From contig JBBQXP010000001.1 of the NCBI GenBank assembly GCA_038209555.1, positions 87,295 to 151,294 of the forward strand: DNA of 64,000 bases, read 5' to 3'. Shown piece by piece: positions 51,518 to 59,663 of this stretch (the stretch's first letter is position 1; every line of letters begins with the position of its first letter). Position numbers and translations under genes: made by a program. The notes beneath the pieces are model-generated. The model had not been told where the DNA came from and made no database searches. It saw only the letters and a list, made by a program, of their open reading frames with translations. The DNA is from DASQGA01 sp038209555. Lineage in GTDB: Bacteria; Actinomycetota; Thermoleophilia; Gaiellales; Gaiellaceae.

Positions 51518-52375
51518 TCAGCTTCCTCCGAGCGCCCGTGCGTGCAGCGCCCTGAGCGCGCTCACATCGTCGGCATCCGGACCGTGCCCGTCCTTCCCGG
51601 GAGTCTCGAGCACAGCCGGGAGTCCCTGCAAGAGCGGGTGGCCGAGGAAGGCCGCGAGGTTCTCCGTAAGGACGCCCTCGCCGAGGTTCGCGTGGCGGTC
51701 CCGGTTCGAGTTGAGAGGCTCTTTCGTGTCGTTCACGTGCAGCGCGCGCAGGCGGTCGAGCCCGACCCGCGCGTCGAGCTCCGCCAGCGTCCAGTCGAGA
51801 GCCTTCCGGTCGGTCACGTCCACCCCCGAGACCCAGAGGTGGCAAGTGTCGAGGCAGACGCCGACGCGCGGGTGGCCGTCGAGGGCGTCGACGAGAAGGC
51901 ATAGCTCGTCGATCGAGCGCCCGATCGTTCCGCCCGCGCCCGCGGAGTTCTCGATCAGAAGCCAGGTGGCCTCCGAGCAGCGCTCGAGCGCCTGTCGGAG
52001 CGCAGGCACGACCAGCTCGAGGCCGGCCTCGAAGCCGGCTCCGAGGTGCGAGCCCACGTGGAAGACAACGCCGTCGGCTTCGATTGCGCGGGCGACATCG
52101 ATCGTGTTCAGGAGGGACGCAACGGACTTTTCGTGGACGTCGGGCTTCGGGCTCGCGAGATTGACGAGGTAGAGCGCATGACAGAGAACGGCGCCCACGT
52201 CCGCTTCGGCGCGGCGCTCCTTGAAGCGCTCGAAGTGCGCAGGATCGTGGTTCGTCGGCCGCCAGGCGCGCGGGCTCTGGGTGAAGACCTGCATGGCGTC
52301 GCCGCCGTAGCGCTCGATCCGGTCGACCGCGGTATGAATCCCGCCCGACGTGGAGACGTGAGCCCCGAGGAGCAT
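51518..52375 (-). CDS. nfo: Endonuclease IV (AP endonuclease)
   Basis: A 285-residue zinc-dependent AP endonuclease of base-excision repair. GAHVSTSGG at the N terminus, FHVGSHLGAG near residue 105 and GVCLDTCHLWVSG near 174 supply metal His/Asp. HVNDTKEPLNSNRDRHANLGEG near 215-235 carries the remaining ligands, and ETPGKDG the last Glu. It is divergent from gltX over 74 bp that hold the gltX hairpin. Confidence 0.95.
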   Translation of the reverse strand: MLLGAHVSTSGGIHTAVDRIERYGGDAMQVFTQSPRAWRPTNHDPAHFERFKERRAEADVGAVLCHALYLVNLASPKPDVHEKSVASLLNTIDVARAIEADGVVFHVGSHLGAGFEAGLELVVPALRQALERCSEATWLLIENSAGAGGTIGRSIDELCLLVDALDGHPRVGVCLDTCHLWVSGVDVTDRKALDWTLAELDARVGLDRLRALHVNDTKEPLNSNRDRHANLGEGVLTENLAAFLGHPLLQGLPAVLETPGKDGHGPDADDVSALRALHARALGGS

Positions 52376-52410
52376 GCCGACTACGATATTTGTCCAATGC
52401 GAAGCGGGAC

Positions 52411-52449
52411 GAGGAGGGGGTTCACGGGGGAACCAGGGGTTCCCCCGTG
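52411..52449 (+). promoter_or_regulatory. Hairpin between the gltX Shine-Dalgarno and start codon
   Basis: A strong ribosome site GAGGAGGGGG (52411-52420) lies 32 nt before the gltX ATG, normally too far. Between them a perfect 12-bp stem CACGGGGGAACC / GGTTCCCCCGTG with an AGG loop fills 52423-52449 and ends directly at the ATG (52450). Folded, it would bring the site to about 5 nt from the ATG, the optimal distance. It could instead bind an operator protein or act as a translation switch. Confidence 0.75.
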
Positions 52450-53706
52450 ATGGTCAGAGTCCGCTTCGCGCCGAGCCCGACCGGCTTTCTCCACATCGGC
52501 GGAGTCCACACGGCGCTCTTCAACTGGCTGTTCGCCCGACACGAGGGCGGGGAGTTCCTGCTTCGGATCGAGAACACGGACACCGGCCGGGAGGTCGCCG
52601 AGGCGACCGAGCACATTCTCGAGTCGCTCAGGTGGCTCGGGCTCGGGTGGGACGGGGAGCCGACGTTCCAGCTCGACCGCCTGGAGCGGTGCACGCAGGA
52701 GGCGACCCGCCTGCTCGAGGAGGGCACGGCATACGAGGAGGAGGGCGCAATCCGGATCAGGATGCCCGACGAGGGCGTAACCGCCTGGGACGATGCGATC
52801 CGCGGTCGCATCGAGTTCCCGAACGAGAAGCTCGAAGATCTCGTGCTGGTCCGCGCGGATGGGCGCCCCACGTACAACTTCGCGTCGCCGCTCGAGGACT
52901 GGCTCGATGGGATCACGCACGTGATCCGGGGCGACGACCACATCTCGAACACGCCGAAGCAGATCCGCGTGCTCGAGGCGCTCGGCGCCCAGGTCCCAAT
53001 CTACGCCCACCTCGCCATGATCTTCGGGCCGGATGGGCAGAAGCTCTCGAAGCGGCACGGAGCCGTGTCTGTGGCCGAGTTCCGAGCCACCGGCTACATT
53101 CCGCCGGCCCTGGTCAACTACCTCGCACTCCTCGGCTGGAGCTACGACGACCACACGGAGGTCATGTCCATGGAGGAGCTCGTGGAGCGCTTCACGCTCG
53201 AGCGGGTGGGATCCAGCCCGGCGATCTTCGACTACGCCAAGCTCGAGCACCTGAACGGCGTGTACCTGCGCGCGCTGCCCCCGGGTGAGTACGCCGACGT
53301 GCTGGTGGCCTACCTGCGGGAGATCGGCTTCGAGGGAGACGAGGCTACGATCCGGGCGGCCGCGCCGCTCGTCCAGGAGAAGATCGCGACCCTGGGCCAG
53401 TTCCCGGAGTTCGCGGGCTTCCTCTTCCACCGCGTCGAGCCACCTCGTGAGCTCCTGGAGGGTGCCGAGCCAACGCTCGAGGCTGCGCGGCGGGCCCTCG
53501 CGACCCTCGAGCCCTGGAACCGGGAGTCGATCGAGTCGGAGCTCCGCGGACTGGCCGAGCGCCTCGGCCTGAAGCCCCGCGAGGCCTTTCAGCCTGTCCG
53601 AGTCGCCGTCACGGGGTCGAAGATCTCGCCCGGCCTCTTCGAGTCGATCGAATTGCTCGGTCGCGAGGAGACCCTCGCCCGGCTCGACGCCGCTCTCGGC
53701 AGCTGA
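52450..53706 (+). CDS. gltX: Glutamyl-tRNA synthetase (or Glu-tRNA-like)
   Basis: A 418-residue class I tRNA synthetase. HIGH is in RFAPSPTGFLHIGGVHTALFN at residue 5, and KLSKR in FGPDGQKLSKRHGAVSV near 197. A GIT(D/H) loop (LDGITHVIRGDDHISNTPKQ) is near 155, and the C-terminal alpha-helical anticodon domain is present but short. At 418 residues it is below the usual 470-490. No gatCAB genes are in view to tell whether it is discriminating. The ATG at 52450 is preferred over GTG 52447, which lies inside the hairpin. Confidence 0.92.
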   Translation: MVRVRFAPSPTGFLHIGGVHTALFNWLFARHEGGEFLLRIENTDTGREVAEATEHILESLRWLGLGWDGEPTFQLDRLERCTQEATRLLEEGTAYEEEGAIRIRMPDEGVTAWDDAIRGRIEFPNEKLEDLVLVRADGRPTYNFASPLEDWLDGITHVIRGDDHISNTPKQIRVLEALGAQVPIYAHLAMIFGPDGQKLSKRHGAVSVAEFRATGYIPPALVNYLALLGWSYDDHTEVMSMEELVERFTLERVGSSPAIFDYAKLEHLNGVYLRALPPGEYADVLVAYLREIGFEGDEATIRAAAPLVQEKIATLGQFPEFAGFLFHRVEPPRELLEGAEPTLEAARRALATLEPWNRESIESELRGLAERLGLKPREAFQPVRVAVTGSKISPGLFESIELLGREETLARLDAALGS

Positions 53707-54297
53707 CTAGGGCCGAAAGAGGACGAAGCCGCTCGCGAACAGGGCGAGGCCGGCCGCCCAGACCGGCCAGGCCGCAAGCACGGCGCCGGACGTGAAGAGA
53801 AGCGCGCCCACGACGACGAGGGTGGTCGCGGCGATCGCTGCTGCTGGGGATCCATCTGCGGGATCCGAAAAGGCGGCCGGCGCCTCAGAGCGGATCGGAA
53901 CGGAGAGACGCTCGAGCGCGCGCAGGCGCGCGAGGCGGACCCTGAAGAGCGCTCCTCGCCACTCCGGGAGGGAGCGCTCGACCAGCTCGTCGTCGCCGTC
54001 CGAGAGGCCCGCGGCGACCTGCGCGGTCGCGTCGCGCGCTTGCGCGAGTGAGTCGACGAGCTCTTCGTGGATCGCTTCGGTCCCTCGGGGCGGATCGATC
54101 CCGAGCGCGAGCTCGGACGCCGTGTGCAGCGTGTACTGGAGTGGCGGCAGTTCGTCGAATGCATCCTCGCCGACGAGGTCTGGCCCCGCCTCCGCGATTC
54201 GCTCGAGGTGCAGGAGGGCGTCTGCCAGGTTTTCCCAGAGATCGGCGACCGCCGTTGCATAGTCCCGTCGCTCGGTGCTCCTGAGCGTCCTTTCCAT
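53707..54297 (-). CDS. Unknown protein with two C-terminal membrane helices
   Basis: A 196-residue protein: helical, mostly acidic N-terminal 145 residues, then two hydrophobic segments (IAATTLVVVGALLFTSGAVL, then VWAAGLALFASGFVLF) at the end. It is divergent from the response regulator over a spacer holding a short derivative of the repeat element. Its stop directly abuts the gltX stop, tail to tail. Function unknown. Confidence 0.7.
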   Translation of the reverse strand: MERTLRSTERRDYATAVADLWENLADALLHLERIAEAGPDLVGEDAFDELPPLQYTLHTASELALGIDPPRGTEAIHEELVDSLAQARDATAQVAAGLSDGDDELVERSLPEWRGALFRVRLARLRALERLSVPIRSEAPAAFSDPADGSPAAAIAATTLVVVGALLFTSGAVLAAWPVWAAGLALFASGFVLFRP

Positions 54298-54319
54298 GAG
54301 CCCGCGATCATACCGTCGT

Positions 54320-54362
54320 TAGCTGGTTGATCGACAATTGCCACGCCAATTACCGATCATCT
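54320..54362 (+). repeat. Minimal derivative of the TAGATGG element
   Basis: A 43-bp remnant that has kept only the two ends: AGCTGGTTGATCGACAATTG at the left and CCAATTACCGATCATCT at the right, so nearly all of the internal sequence is deleted. It lies 16 bp before the response regulator ATG and points toward it. As a near-pure palindrome it could form a small hairpin in the leader. Confidence 0.75.
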
Positions 54363-54378
54363 CTTTACACTCGACCGC

Positions 54379-54762
54379 ATGGACCGGGGGGGCCAGGCGG
54401 CCATACTTGTCGCGGACGACGATCCTGCGCTGAGGATGCTCTGCAGCGTCAACCTCGGCTTCGAGGGCTACCGGGTCATCGAGGCGACGAACGCCGCGGA
54501 GATCGACCAGGCTCTCGCGCGGGAACCGGTCTCTCTGATCCTGCTCGACATCCACCTCGGAGCGGACAACGGGCTCGACGTGGCCCAGCGACTGCGGGAC
54601 ACGCACCCCAACCTGGCCATTGCCTTCTTCACGGGCAGCGTGCGCCTGGCCGGGGAAGACGAATCCCTGGCCGACGGCATGCTGTCGAAACCGTTCACCT
54701 TGGAGGAGTTGGGGGAGATCGCGCACCGGCTGGCTCCGGGGCGGCCGCTGCCTCGGCCCTAG
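54379..54762 (+). CDS. Single-domain response regulator
   Basis: A 127-residue CheY-like receiver without an output domain. The phosphorylation site is complete: DDDPALRM acidic triad at residues 14-16, phosphoacceptor Asp in LILLDIHLG near 57, Thr in FFTGS near 86 and Lys in LSKPFTLEEL near 105. This contrasts with the altered receiver at 5132. No kinase is adjacent. Its last 68 bp overlap the 3' end of the convergent membrane-protein gene. Confidence 0.87.
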   Translation: MDRGGQAAILVADDDPALRMLCSVNLGFEGYRVIEATNAAEIDQALAREPVSLILLDIHLGADNGLDVAQRLRDTHPNLAIAFFTGSVRLAGEDESLADGMLSKPFTLEELGEIAHRLAPGRPLPRP

Positions 54763-55699
54763 CCGCCTCGTTGTCCGCTTGCACCCGTGCGCGCCAGCGA
54801 AGCGTCCTGAGCATCAGCGCAATCGCACCGAAGCCCACCACGACGTTCGCGAGGACGGTGGCGACCTGCATGCCGACGCTGAAGGAAAGGAGCGCGCTCG
54901 TGCTCCCGCTGCCGGCGAGGGCGAAGACAAGAACGGCTTGTTGGGCACCAGCTCCACCCGGAGTGAACGGCAGGAGCGTCGAGAGGCTCTGGACGACCAG
55001 TACGGTGAGCGCTGTCCCAAAGGTCGCCTCGATGTGGAACGCCCGTAGGAAGAAGTACACCGCTGCGAACCGCGCTACCCAGCTCGCCGCCTGCCAGGAG
55101 ACGACGCCGCGGAGGAAGGCATCGCGGTCCTTGAGCGCCACGAACCCGAGGGCCAGCTTCTCTTGCAGCGCCTCGACGTGGGTGGACGCCCAGCCGGCCA
55201 GGAGGACCGCGCCTGCGAGCAGGACACAGCCGATGAACGCTGCCGCCGTTGGATGCTCGATCGCGAACCTCCAGTCGAAGGCGGGAAGACGGGGCAGGTC
55301 CGGGACACCCGGGAGCACGCCCTGTTGGATCGCCCAGACGAGGAGGCTCCCCGCCACGACCGCATCGAAGAGCGTCTCGACGACCAGGCTGGCTCCGAGC
55401 GTCGGATAGGTCGATCCACGGACGCGGTGCTTCAGGAGATAGAGCTTCACGAGATCGCCGCCACGAGCGGGCGTGATGGAGTTCACGCCGACCCCGGCGA
55501 GGTAGGAGCCGAAGACGTCGCGATACCGGATGCGCGTGTCCGGATAAGACGCGCGCAGGATGTTCTGCCACGCGCGCACCCGGAAGACGAGCTTCAGGAG
55601 GTGCAACGCGACCGCGAGGATGAGCGCCGTCCACGACACGGCCGCCAGATGGCTGAAGAAGGCCTGGCACGCGTCGACGAACGCCCGGACATCGTCCAT
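54695..55699 (-). CDS. Lysylphosphatidylglycerol synthase TM region/UPF0104 membrane protein
   Basis: A 334-residue protein with about eight hydrophobic segments of the LPG_synthase_TM (UPF0104) type. Motifs: YLAGVGVNSITPARGGDLVKLYLLKH near residue 68, LVVETLFDAVVAGSL near 105 and LPFTPGGAGAQQAVLVFAL near 255. It lacks the soluble aminoacyl-transferase domain of MprF, so is probably a lipid flippase-like membrane protein. Upstream lies the DedA gene on the same strand. Confidence 0.82.
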   Translation of the reverse strand: MDDVRAFVDACQAFFSHLAAVSWTALILAVALHLLKLVFRVRAWQNILRASYPDTRIRYRDVFGSYLAGVGVNSITPARGGDLVKLYLLKHRVRGSTYPTLGASLVVETLFDAVVAGSLLVWAIQQGVLPGVPDLPRLPAFDWRFAIEHPTAAAFIGCVLLAGAVLLAGWASTHVEALQEKLALGFVALKDRDAFLRGVVSWQAASWVARFAAVYFFLRAFHIEATFGTALTVLVVQSLSTLLPFTPGGAGAQQAVLVFALAGSGSTSALLSFSVGMQVATVLANVVVGFGAIALMLRTLRWRARVQADNEAARAEAAAAPEPAGARSPPTPPR

Positions 55700-55749
55700 G
55701 CACCGACCATAGCGCGGAGCGCGATGCGGCTCGCCGCTTCGAAGCGCGC

Positions 55750-56403
55750 CTACTCGTGATCATCGAGCGGGCCCGGGAACGCTTCTTCCGCGCGTCCGGC
55801 GAATCTCTCCTCCGCTCGGTGAAGATAAGTGAGGAAACCGACAATGACCAGCGCCGCGATCACTCCAAGGGCGATGTCGAGCGGGCCGCGGACATGCTTG
55901 AGGGCGTTGCCGACGTAGTAGTAACCGAGGCAGGTGAGGGTTGCCCAGGTGATTCCGCCGGATGCATTGAAGGCGAGAAAACGCGGCCATGACATGCGGT
56001 TTGTGCCGGCCAGAAACGCGGCGTAGGTCCGTAGGACTGCAACGAAGCGACCGAGGAAAACGACCTTGCCGCCGTGGCGGAGGAAGATGTAACGGCCAAT
56101 TTTGAGCCGGCGCTCGTTGAAGCGGATGTATTTGCCGTAACGTCGGAGCAGTCGGTAGCCACCCCAGCGGCCGAGAGCAAAGCCGATGTTGTCGCCTATG
56201 ATCGCTCCCGCGGCAGCGACGAGAATGATGATGGCGATGTCGAGGCGGTGCGTCGTTGCGGCATAGAGCGCACCCGTGATGAGGGCCGTCTCACCGGGCA
56301 ACGGCACGCCAACGCTCTCGAGCCCGACGAGGATGAAGATCGCTTCGTAGCCGTAGCTGGCGATCCAGCCATCGAGGTGGCCGCTGAGAAGGGCTAAGAG
56401 CAT
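55750..56403 (-). CDS. DedA-family membrane protein
   Basis: A 217-residue DedA/SNARE-associated protein. The LPGETALITGA segment near residue 35, DNIGFALGRWGG near 73, and the conserved GRFVAVLRTYAAFLAGTNRMSWPRFLAFNASGG region fit the family, followed by the terminal helices. DedA proteins are linked to lipid flipping and membrane potential. The ATG at 56403 is preferred; GTG 56454 adds 17 residues. A 228-bp spacer to the glycosyltransferase gene on the other strand has no recognised feature. Confidence 0.87.
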   Translation of the reverse strand: MLLALLSGHLDGWIASYGYEAIFILVGLESVGVPLPGETALITGALYAATTHRLDIAIIILVAAAGAIIGDNIGFALGRWGGYRLLRRYGKYIRFNERRLKIGRYIFLRHGGKVVFLGRFVAVLRTYAAFLAGTNRMSWPRFLAFNASGGITWATLTCLGYYYVGNALKHVRGPLDIALGVIAALVIVGFLTYLHRAEERFAGRAEEAFPGPLDDHE

Positions 56404-56682
56404 CGGGTCAACGCTGAGCTTGCTGGCAAGCGTGCGGTGTCGGGCAGTGAACACCGATTAGCCGCCGCTGTGAGAGCTAGGAACGCAGGCGCCATTCTTC
56501 CCTGTCAACCACTTCAATGCGCCGGCAGTCCCAGTGCAAGCGCCAAACGCTGAGGTATTCCAGGGCGATGGCGGTTCTTGGAGGAGCCGCTGAGACGCAA
56601 TTTCGGTCATCATCAGGCGATGCGCTTTCGCGCGCCAGCGCTTTCGGAAGCGCGAAGAGCCTTTCGGGCGAGACCGCGCACC

Positions 56683-58509
56683 ATGCGCGACGACCGCCCT
56701 CGGACGACGGCGCTCATTGCCCGGTACGAGGCACGAGGTGACGGGCCGAACCTGCGCATAGTCATCCTCACCGCCGAGGTCGGGGAGGGCCACGCCGCGG
56801 CCGCTCGGGCGTTGGCGGCCGACCTTGTCGGCGAGCGAGCAGACGTTGAGGTCCTGATCTGCGACGCACTCGTTGGGCTCGGCCGGTTTCTCCGATATTT
56901 CCTGCTAGACGCCTACCGCTGGCAGCTAAGCGTCGCCCCTTGGATCTTCGGCCTTCTCTATCGGCTTTTTACTCACGTGCCTCTCTTCCGTGGTCTCGGG
57001 CGGACGGGGCTCGCCCTCTTCGGCGCACGATCGCTGCTCCGGATCATCGAGGGCTACCGACCAGACGTAGTCGTCTCCACCTTTCCGGCAGCGACGAGCG
57101 TGCTTGGCTATCTGCGGCGTCGTGGTCGCGTGACGGTGCCGACGTGCGCCACGGCCACCGATCTTGCAGGCCTCGAGTTCTGGGCGCATCGCGGGATTGA
57201 CCTTCACCTCGTCATGCACCCTTCATGCGTCTCGGCAGTCGAGCGGGTGGCCGGCGCCGGGAGTGCCCGTCGAGTACGGCCGCTCGTTGCACCCGCATTC
57301 TTCGAGCCATGCTCACGCGTGCAGGCAAGGCGCGAGTTGGCCCTGCCTCGTCACAAACCCGTGGTGGTCGTCTCGGGCGGCGGCTGGGGCGTTGGCGATG
57401 TCGAGGGGGCGGTGGGAGCTTCGCTTCAGCTTCCGGCGGCGGTCATCGTCTGTCTCACCGGGCGGAACGAGTCCCTTCGGGCAAGGCTTGCCAAAGCCTT
57501 CGCCGACGAGGAAAGGGTTCGCGTCCTCCCGTTCACCGATCGGATCAGCGAGCTGCTCGCGGCTGCCGACGCGCTCGTCCACTCGACCGGTGGTGTGACC
57601 TGTCTCGAGGCGCTTGTTCGGGGGTGCCCGATCGTCGCCTACGGCGCTCCGCCCGGGCACGCCAGGCTGACAGCCCGGGTCATGGCCTCCCTCGGACTCC
57701 TCCAGTCGGCCGACTCGCCGTCCCAGCTACTCGTTGCTCTTCGTCGCGCGGTTCTGCAACCGGCCGCGCAGCGACCGCGGCTCGCCCCGGCGCCAAGCGC
57801 CGGCTCGTTCGTTCTTGCTGCCAAGCCACGGAAGCGTCCGGCTCCTCCCAGGCGAGCGCGCACGCCTCGGCTCGTCGCGACAGCGGCGACGATGCTCGCC
57901 TTCGGCGGCTGGATCTTCATGAGCGACGACGCGTATCCGGTCGTGGCCCGGACCTTCGATCTCGATCCGATCTCGAGAATCACAACAGAGCAGCCCGAGG
58001 TGAGCCTTGTGATTCGCGCTCCTGCCAATCTTGTTCCCCAACTCGTCGGCGCTCTCAGCCGGCGAGAGGCACATGCATCGTTCGCCTTCGGGCTCGCGCC
58101 CGACTTGCGAACCGTTCGAACGCTCGTGGTCGCAGGTGACCAGCCGCTCCCAGAGCTTGGCCGAGGCGAGCTGACGCACTGGCTCGACACGAAGGACGAG
58201 CTCAGGCGCGACGCGCGTGCGCTCGGCATCCGGAATCAGCGCTTCTACCTCGCCCCCGCGTCGGGGTATACCGTCGGCCAACACCTGCTCGGTCGCGACA
58301 TCGGAGCGGAACCGATCCGCGGTTCCGTGCACATCGGGCCGGACAGTCGCGGCTCCACGCACACCTTCGAGCGCGGCGACATCATCGTTCTGACGATCGG
58401 GTCGCAGACTGAGCGCGCCGGAGAAACGCTTGACGAGTTGCTTGCCCACCTTGCTCGCCAGGGGCTAACGCCCGTTTCCTTCGCCGAGCTGGTCGCTACG
58501 ACGCAATGA
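56683..58509 (+). CDS. MGDG-synthase-like glycosyltransferase with degenerate NodB tail
   Basis: A 608-residue fusion. Residues about 20-380 are a GT28/monogalactosyldiacylglycerol-synthase-like glycosyltransferase: VILTAEVGEGHAAAARALA near 27, VVVSGGGWGVGDVEG near 226 and HSTGGVTCLEALVRGCPIVAYG near 300. A Pro/Arg linker and one membrane helix (near 405) lead to a 190-residue domain reminiscent of NodB deacetylase (ASFAFG, RFYLAPASGYT, GDIIVLTIG) but without the TFDDGP and HxxxH ligands. The deacetylase gene is downstream after 40 bp. ATG 56683 chosen over a longer GTG-type start. Confidence 0.8.
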   Translation: MRDDRPRTTALIARYEARGDGPNLRIVILTAEVGEGHAAAARALAADLVGERADVEVLICDALVGLGRFLRYFLLDAYRWQLSVAPWIFGLLYRLFTHVPLFRGLGRTGLALFGARSLLRIIEGYRPDVVVSTFPAATSVLGYLRRRGRVTVPTCATATDLAGLEFWAHRGIDLHLVMHPSCVSAVERVAGAGSARRVRPLVAPAFFEPCSRVQARRELALPRHKPVVVVSGGGWGVGDVEGAVGASLQLPAAVIVCLTGRNESLRARLAKAFADEERVRVLPFTDRISELLAAADALVHSTGGVTCLEALVRGCPIVAYGAPPGHARLTARVMASLGLLQSADSPSQLLVALRRAVLQPAAQRPRLAPAPSAGSFVLAAKPRKRPAPPRRARTPRLVATAATMLAFGGWIFMSDDAYPVVARTFDLDPISRITTEQPEVSLVIRAPANLVPQLVGALSRREAHASFAFGLAPDLRTVRTLVVAGDQPLPELGRGELTHWLDTKDELRRDARALGIRNQRFYLAPASGYTVGQHLLGRDIGAEPIRGSVHIGPDSRGSTHTFERGDIIVLTIGSQTERAGETLDELLAHLARQGLTPVSFAELVATTQ

Positions 58510-58549
58510 GGCTCGCCGGCCGCCCCGGGGGGCCGCAGGTGGACGCTGC

Positions 58550-59269
58550 TTGAGCGCCAGACACGGAGAGGCTGGGACCCGGTCGAGGGTATCGCTGCTC
58601 ACCGGGATTGGAGCGCTCGCCGGCGCATACTGGCTTCCGGGCGCAGCCGTGGTCTGTCCGCCGCTCCGCCTTGGCCTCGGCGTGCCCAACAGCCTCGAGG
58701 CAGATCGAGTCCTGCTGACGTTCGACGACGGACCGCACCAGCAGGGCACACTCGCCGTCCTCGATCTTCTTCGCGAGGCAGACGTCAGGGCTACGTTCTT
58801 TCTCGTCGGCGAGCAGGTCGGGCGCCGGCCCCAGCTGGCGGCAGAGATCGCATCGGCCGGTCACGAGGTCGGACTTCATTGCCATCGGCATCGGTGCCTC
58901 TTGCGCCTGACGCCGCGGCAGGTTTATCACGATCTCCTGCGTGCACAGGCTGTGATCGGCGAGGCGACCGGGCTCTCGCCGAGGCGCTACCGGCCGCCCT
59001 ACGGCATCTTCAACGCCGCGGCACTTGCCGTTGCCTGGGCGAATGGCTGGCAACCGCTCCTTTGGTCAAAGGACGGACACGATTGGAGCAGGCGTGCGAC
59101 TGCGGACTCAGTCGTTGCGCGCGTGACCCGGAGTCTCCGCGGCGGCGACGTGATCTTGCTCCATGATGCCGATCACTACAGCGCTCCGGGCTCATGGAGA
59201 CGGACCGTGGGAGCCCTGCCTCGCATTCTCGAAGCGATCGAGCGCGAGCAGCTCCGGAAGAAGGCATAG
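58550..59269 (+). CDS. Polysaccharide deacetylase (NodB homology)
   Basis: A 239-residue carbohydrate esterase 4 protein with full catalytic motifs: LLTFDDGPHQQG near residue 57, EVGLHCHRHRCLLRL near 107 (HxxxH-type), YRPPYGIFN near 145, WSKDGHDWSRR near 171 and LLHDADH near 204. An N-terminal hydrophobic segment may anchor or export it. It deacetylates an amino sugar, perhaps peptidoglycan or a surface glycan. TTG start at 58550. Confidence 0.9.
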   Translation: MSARHGEAGTRSRVSLLTGIGALAGAYWLPGAAVVCPPLRLGLGVPNSLEADRVLLTFDDGPHQQGTLAVLDLLREADVRATFFLVGEQVGRRPQLAAEIASAGHEVGLHCHRHRCLLRLTPRQVYHDLLRAQAVIGEATGLSPRRYRPPYGIFNAAALAVAWANGWQPLLWSKDGHDWSRRATADSVVARVTRSLRGGDVILLHDADHYSAPGSWRRTVGALPRILEAIEREQLRKKA

Positions 59270-59314
59270 CGAGTCACTTCGCGGAACCCCTGCGTTGATC
59301 ATGTGGTTCCTGGA

Positions 59315-59387
59315 TACCCCCGACCGGGTTCGAACCGGTGTCACCGCCGTGAGAGGGCGGCATCCTAGGCCACTAGACGACGGGGGC
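59315..59387 (-). tRNA. tRNA-Glu(CTC)
   Basis: A 73-nt cloverleaf on the minus strand. The acceptor stem GCCCCCG pairs with CGGGGGT (one G-U), the anticodon stem CCGCC/GGCGG carries loop CTCTCAC with anticodon CTC (reads GAG), and the T arm is CCGGTTCGAACCCGG. The 3' CCA is not encoded. Confidence 0.95.
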
Positions 59388-59501
59388 CTGCGTTCGCCGC
59401 ACCATGCTAGCGAGCGAGTGTGCGGCACCGTAGCGAGTGCGGGAACCTGACCGCCACCGTCTGCTAGGGTCGCCCGGGTCGTATTCCAGGAGGGCGTTGC
59501 G

Positions 59502-59663
59502 GTGATCGGACAGTTTGTGCAGGCATACCTCGACCCGGGTACCGGGAGCATGCTCCTGCAGGCCATCGTGGGCGGGGTTGCAGCCGCAGCCGTCGCCGGG
59601 CGGATCTTCTGGCGGCGGATTCTGGAGCTCCTGCACATTCGAAAGAAGGAAGACCGGCCGTAG
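59502..59663 (+). CDS. YLDPGTGS membrane microprotein
   Basis: A 53-residue protein: a conserved AYLDPGTGSMLLQAIVGG head followed by one hydrophobic helix and a basic tail (RIFWRRILELLHIRKKED). I recognise this YLDPGTGS group as a small protein commonly seen in actinobacterial surface-glycan/sulfatase loci. It has an excellent ribosome site (AGGAGGG, 9 nt before GTG 59502). The next methyltransferase region follows directly. Confidence 0.75.
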   Translation: MIGQFVQAYLDPGTGSMLLQAIVGGVAAAAVAGRIFWRRILELLHIRKKEDRP

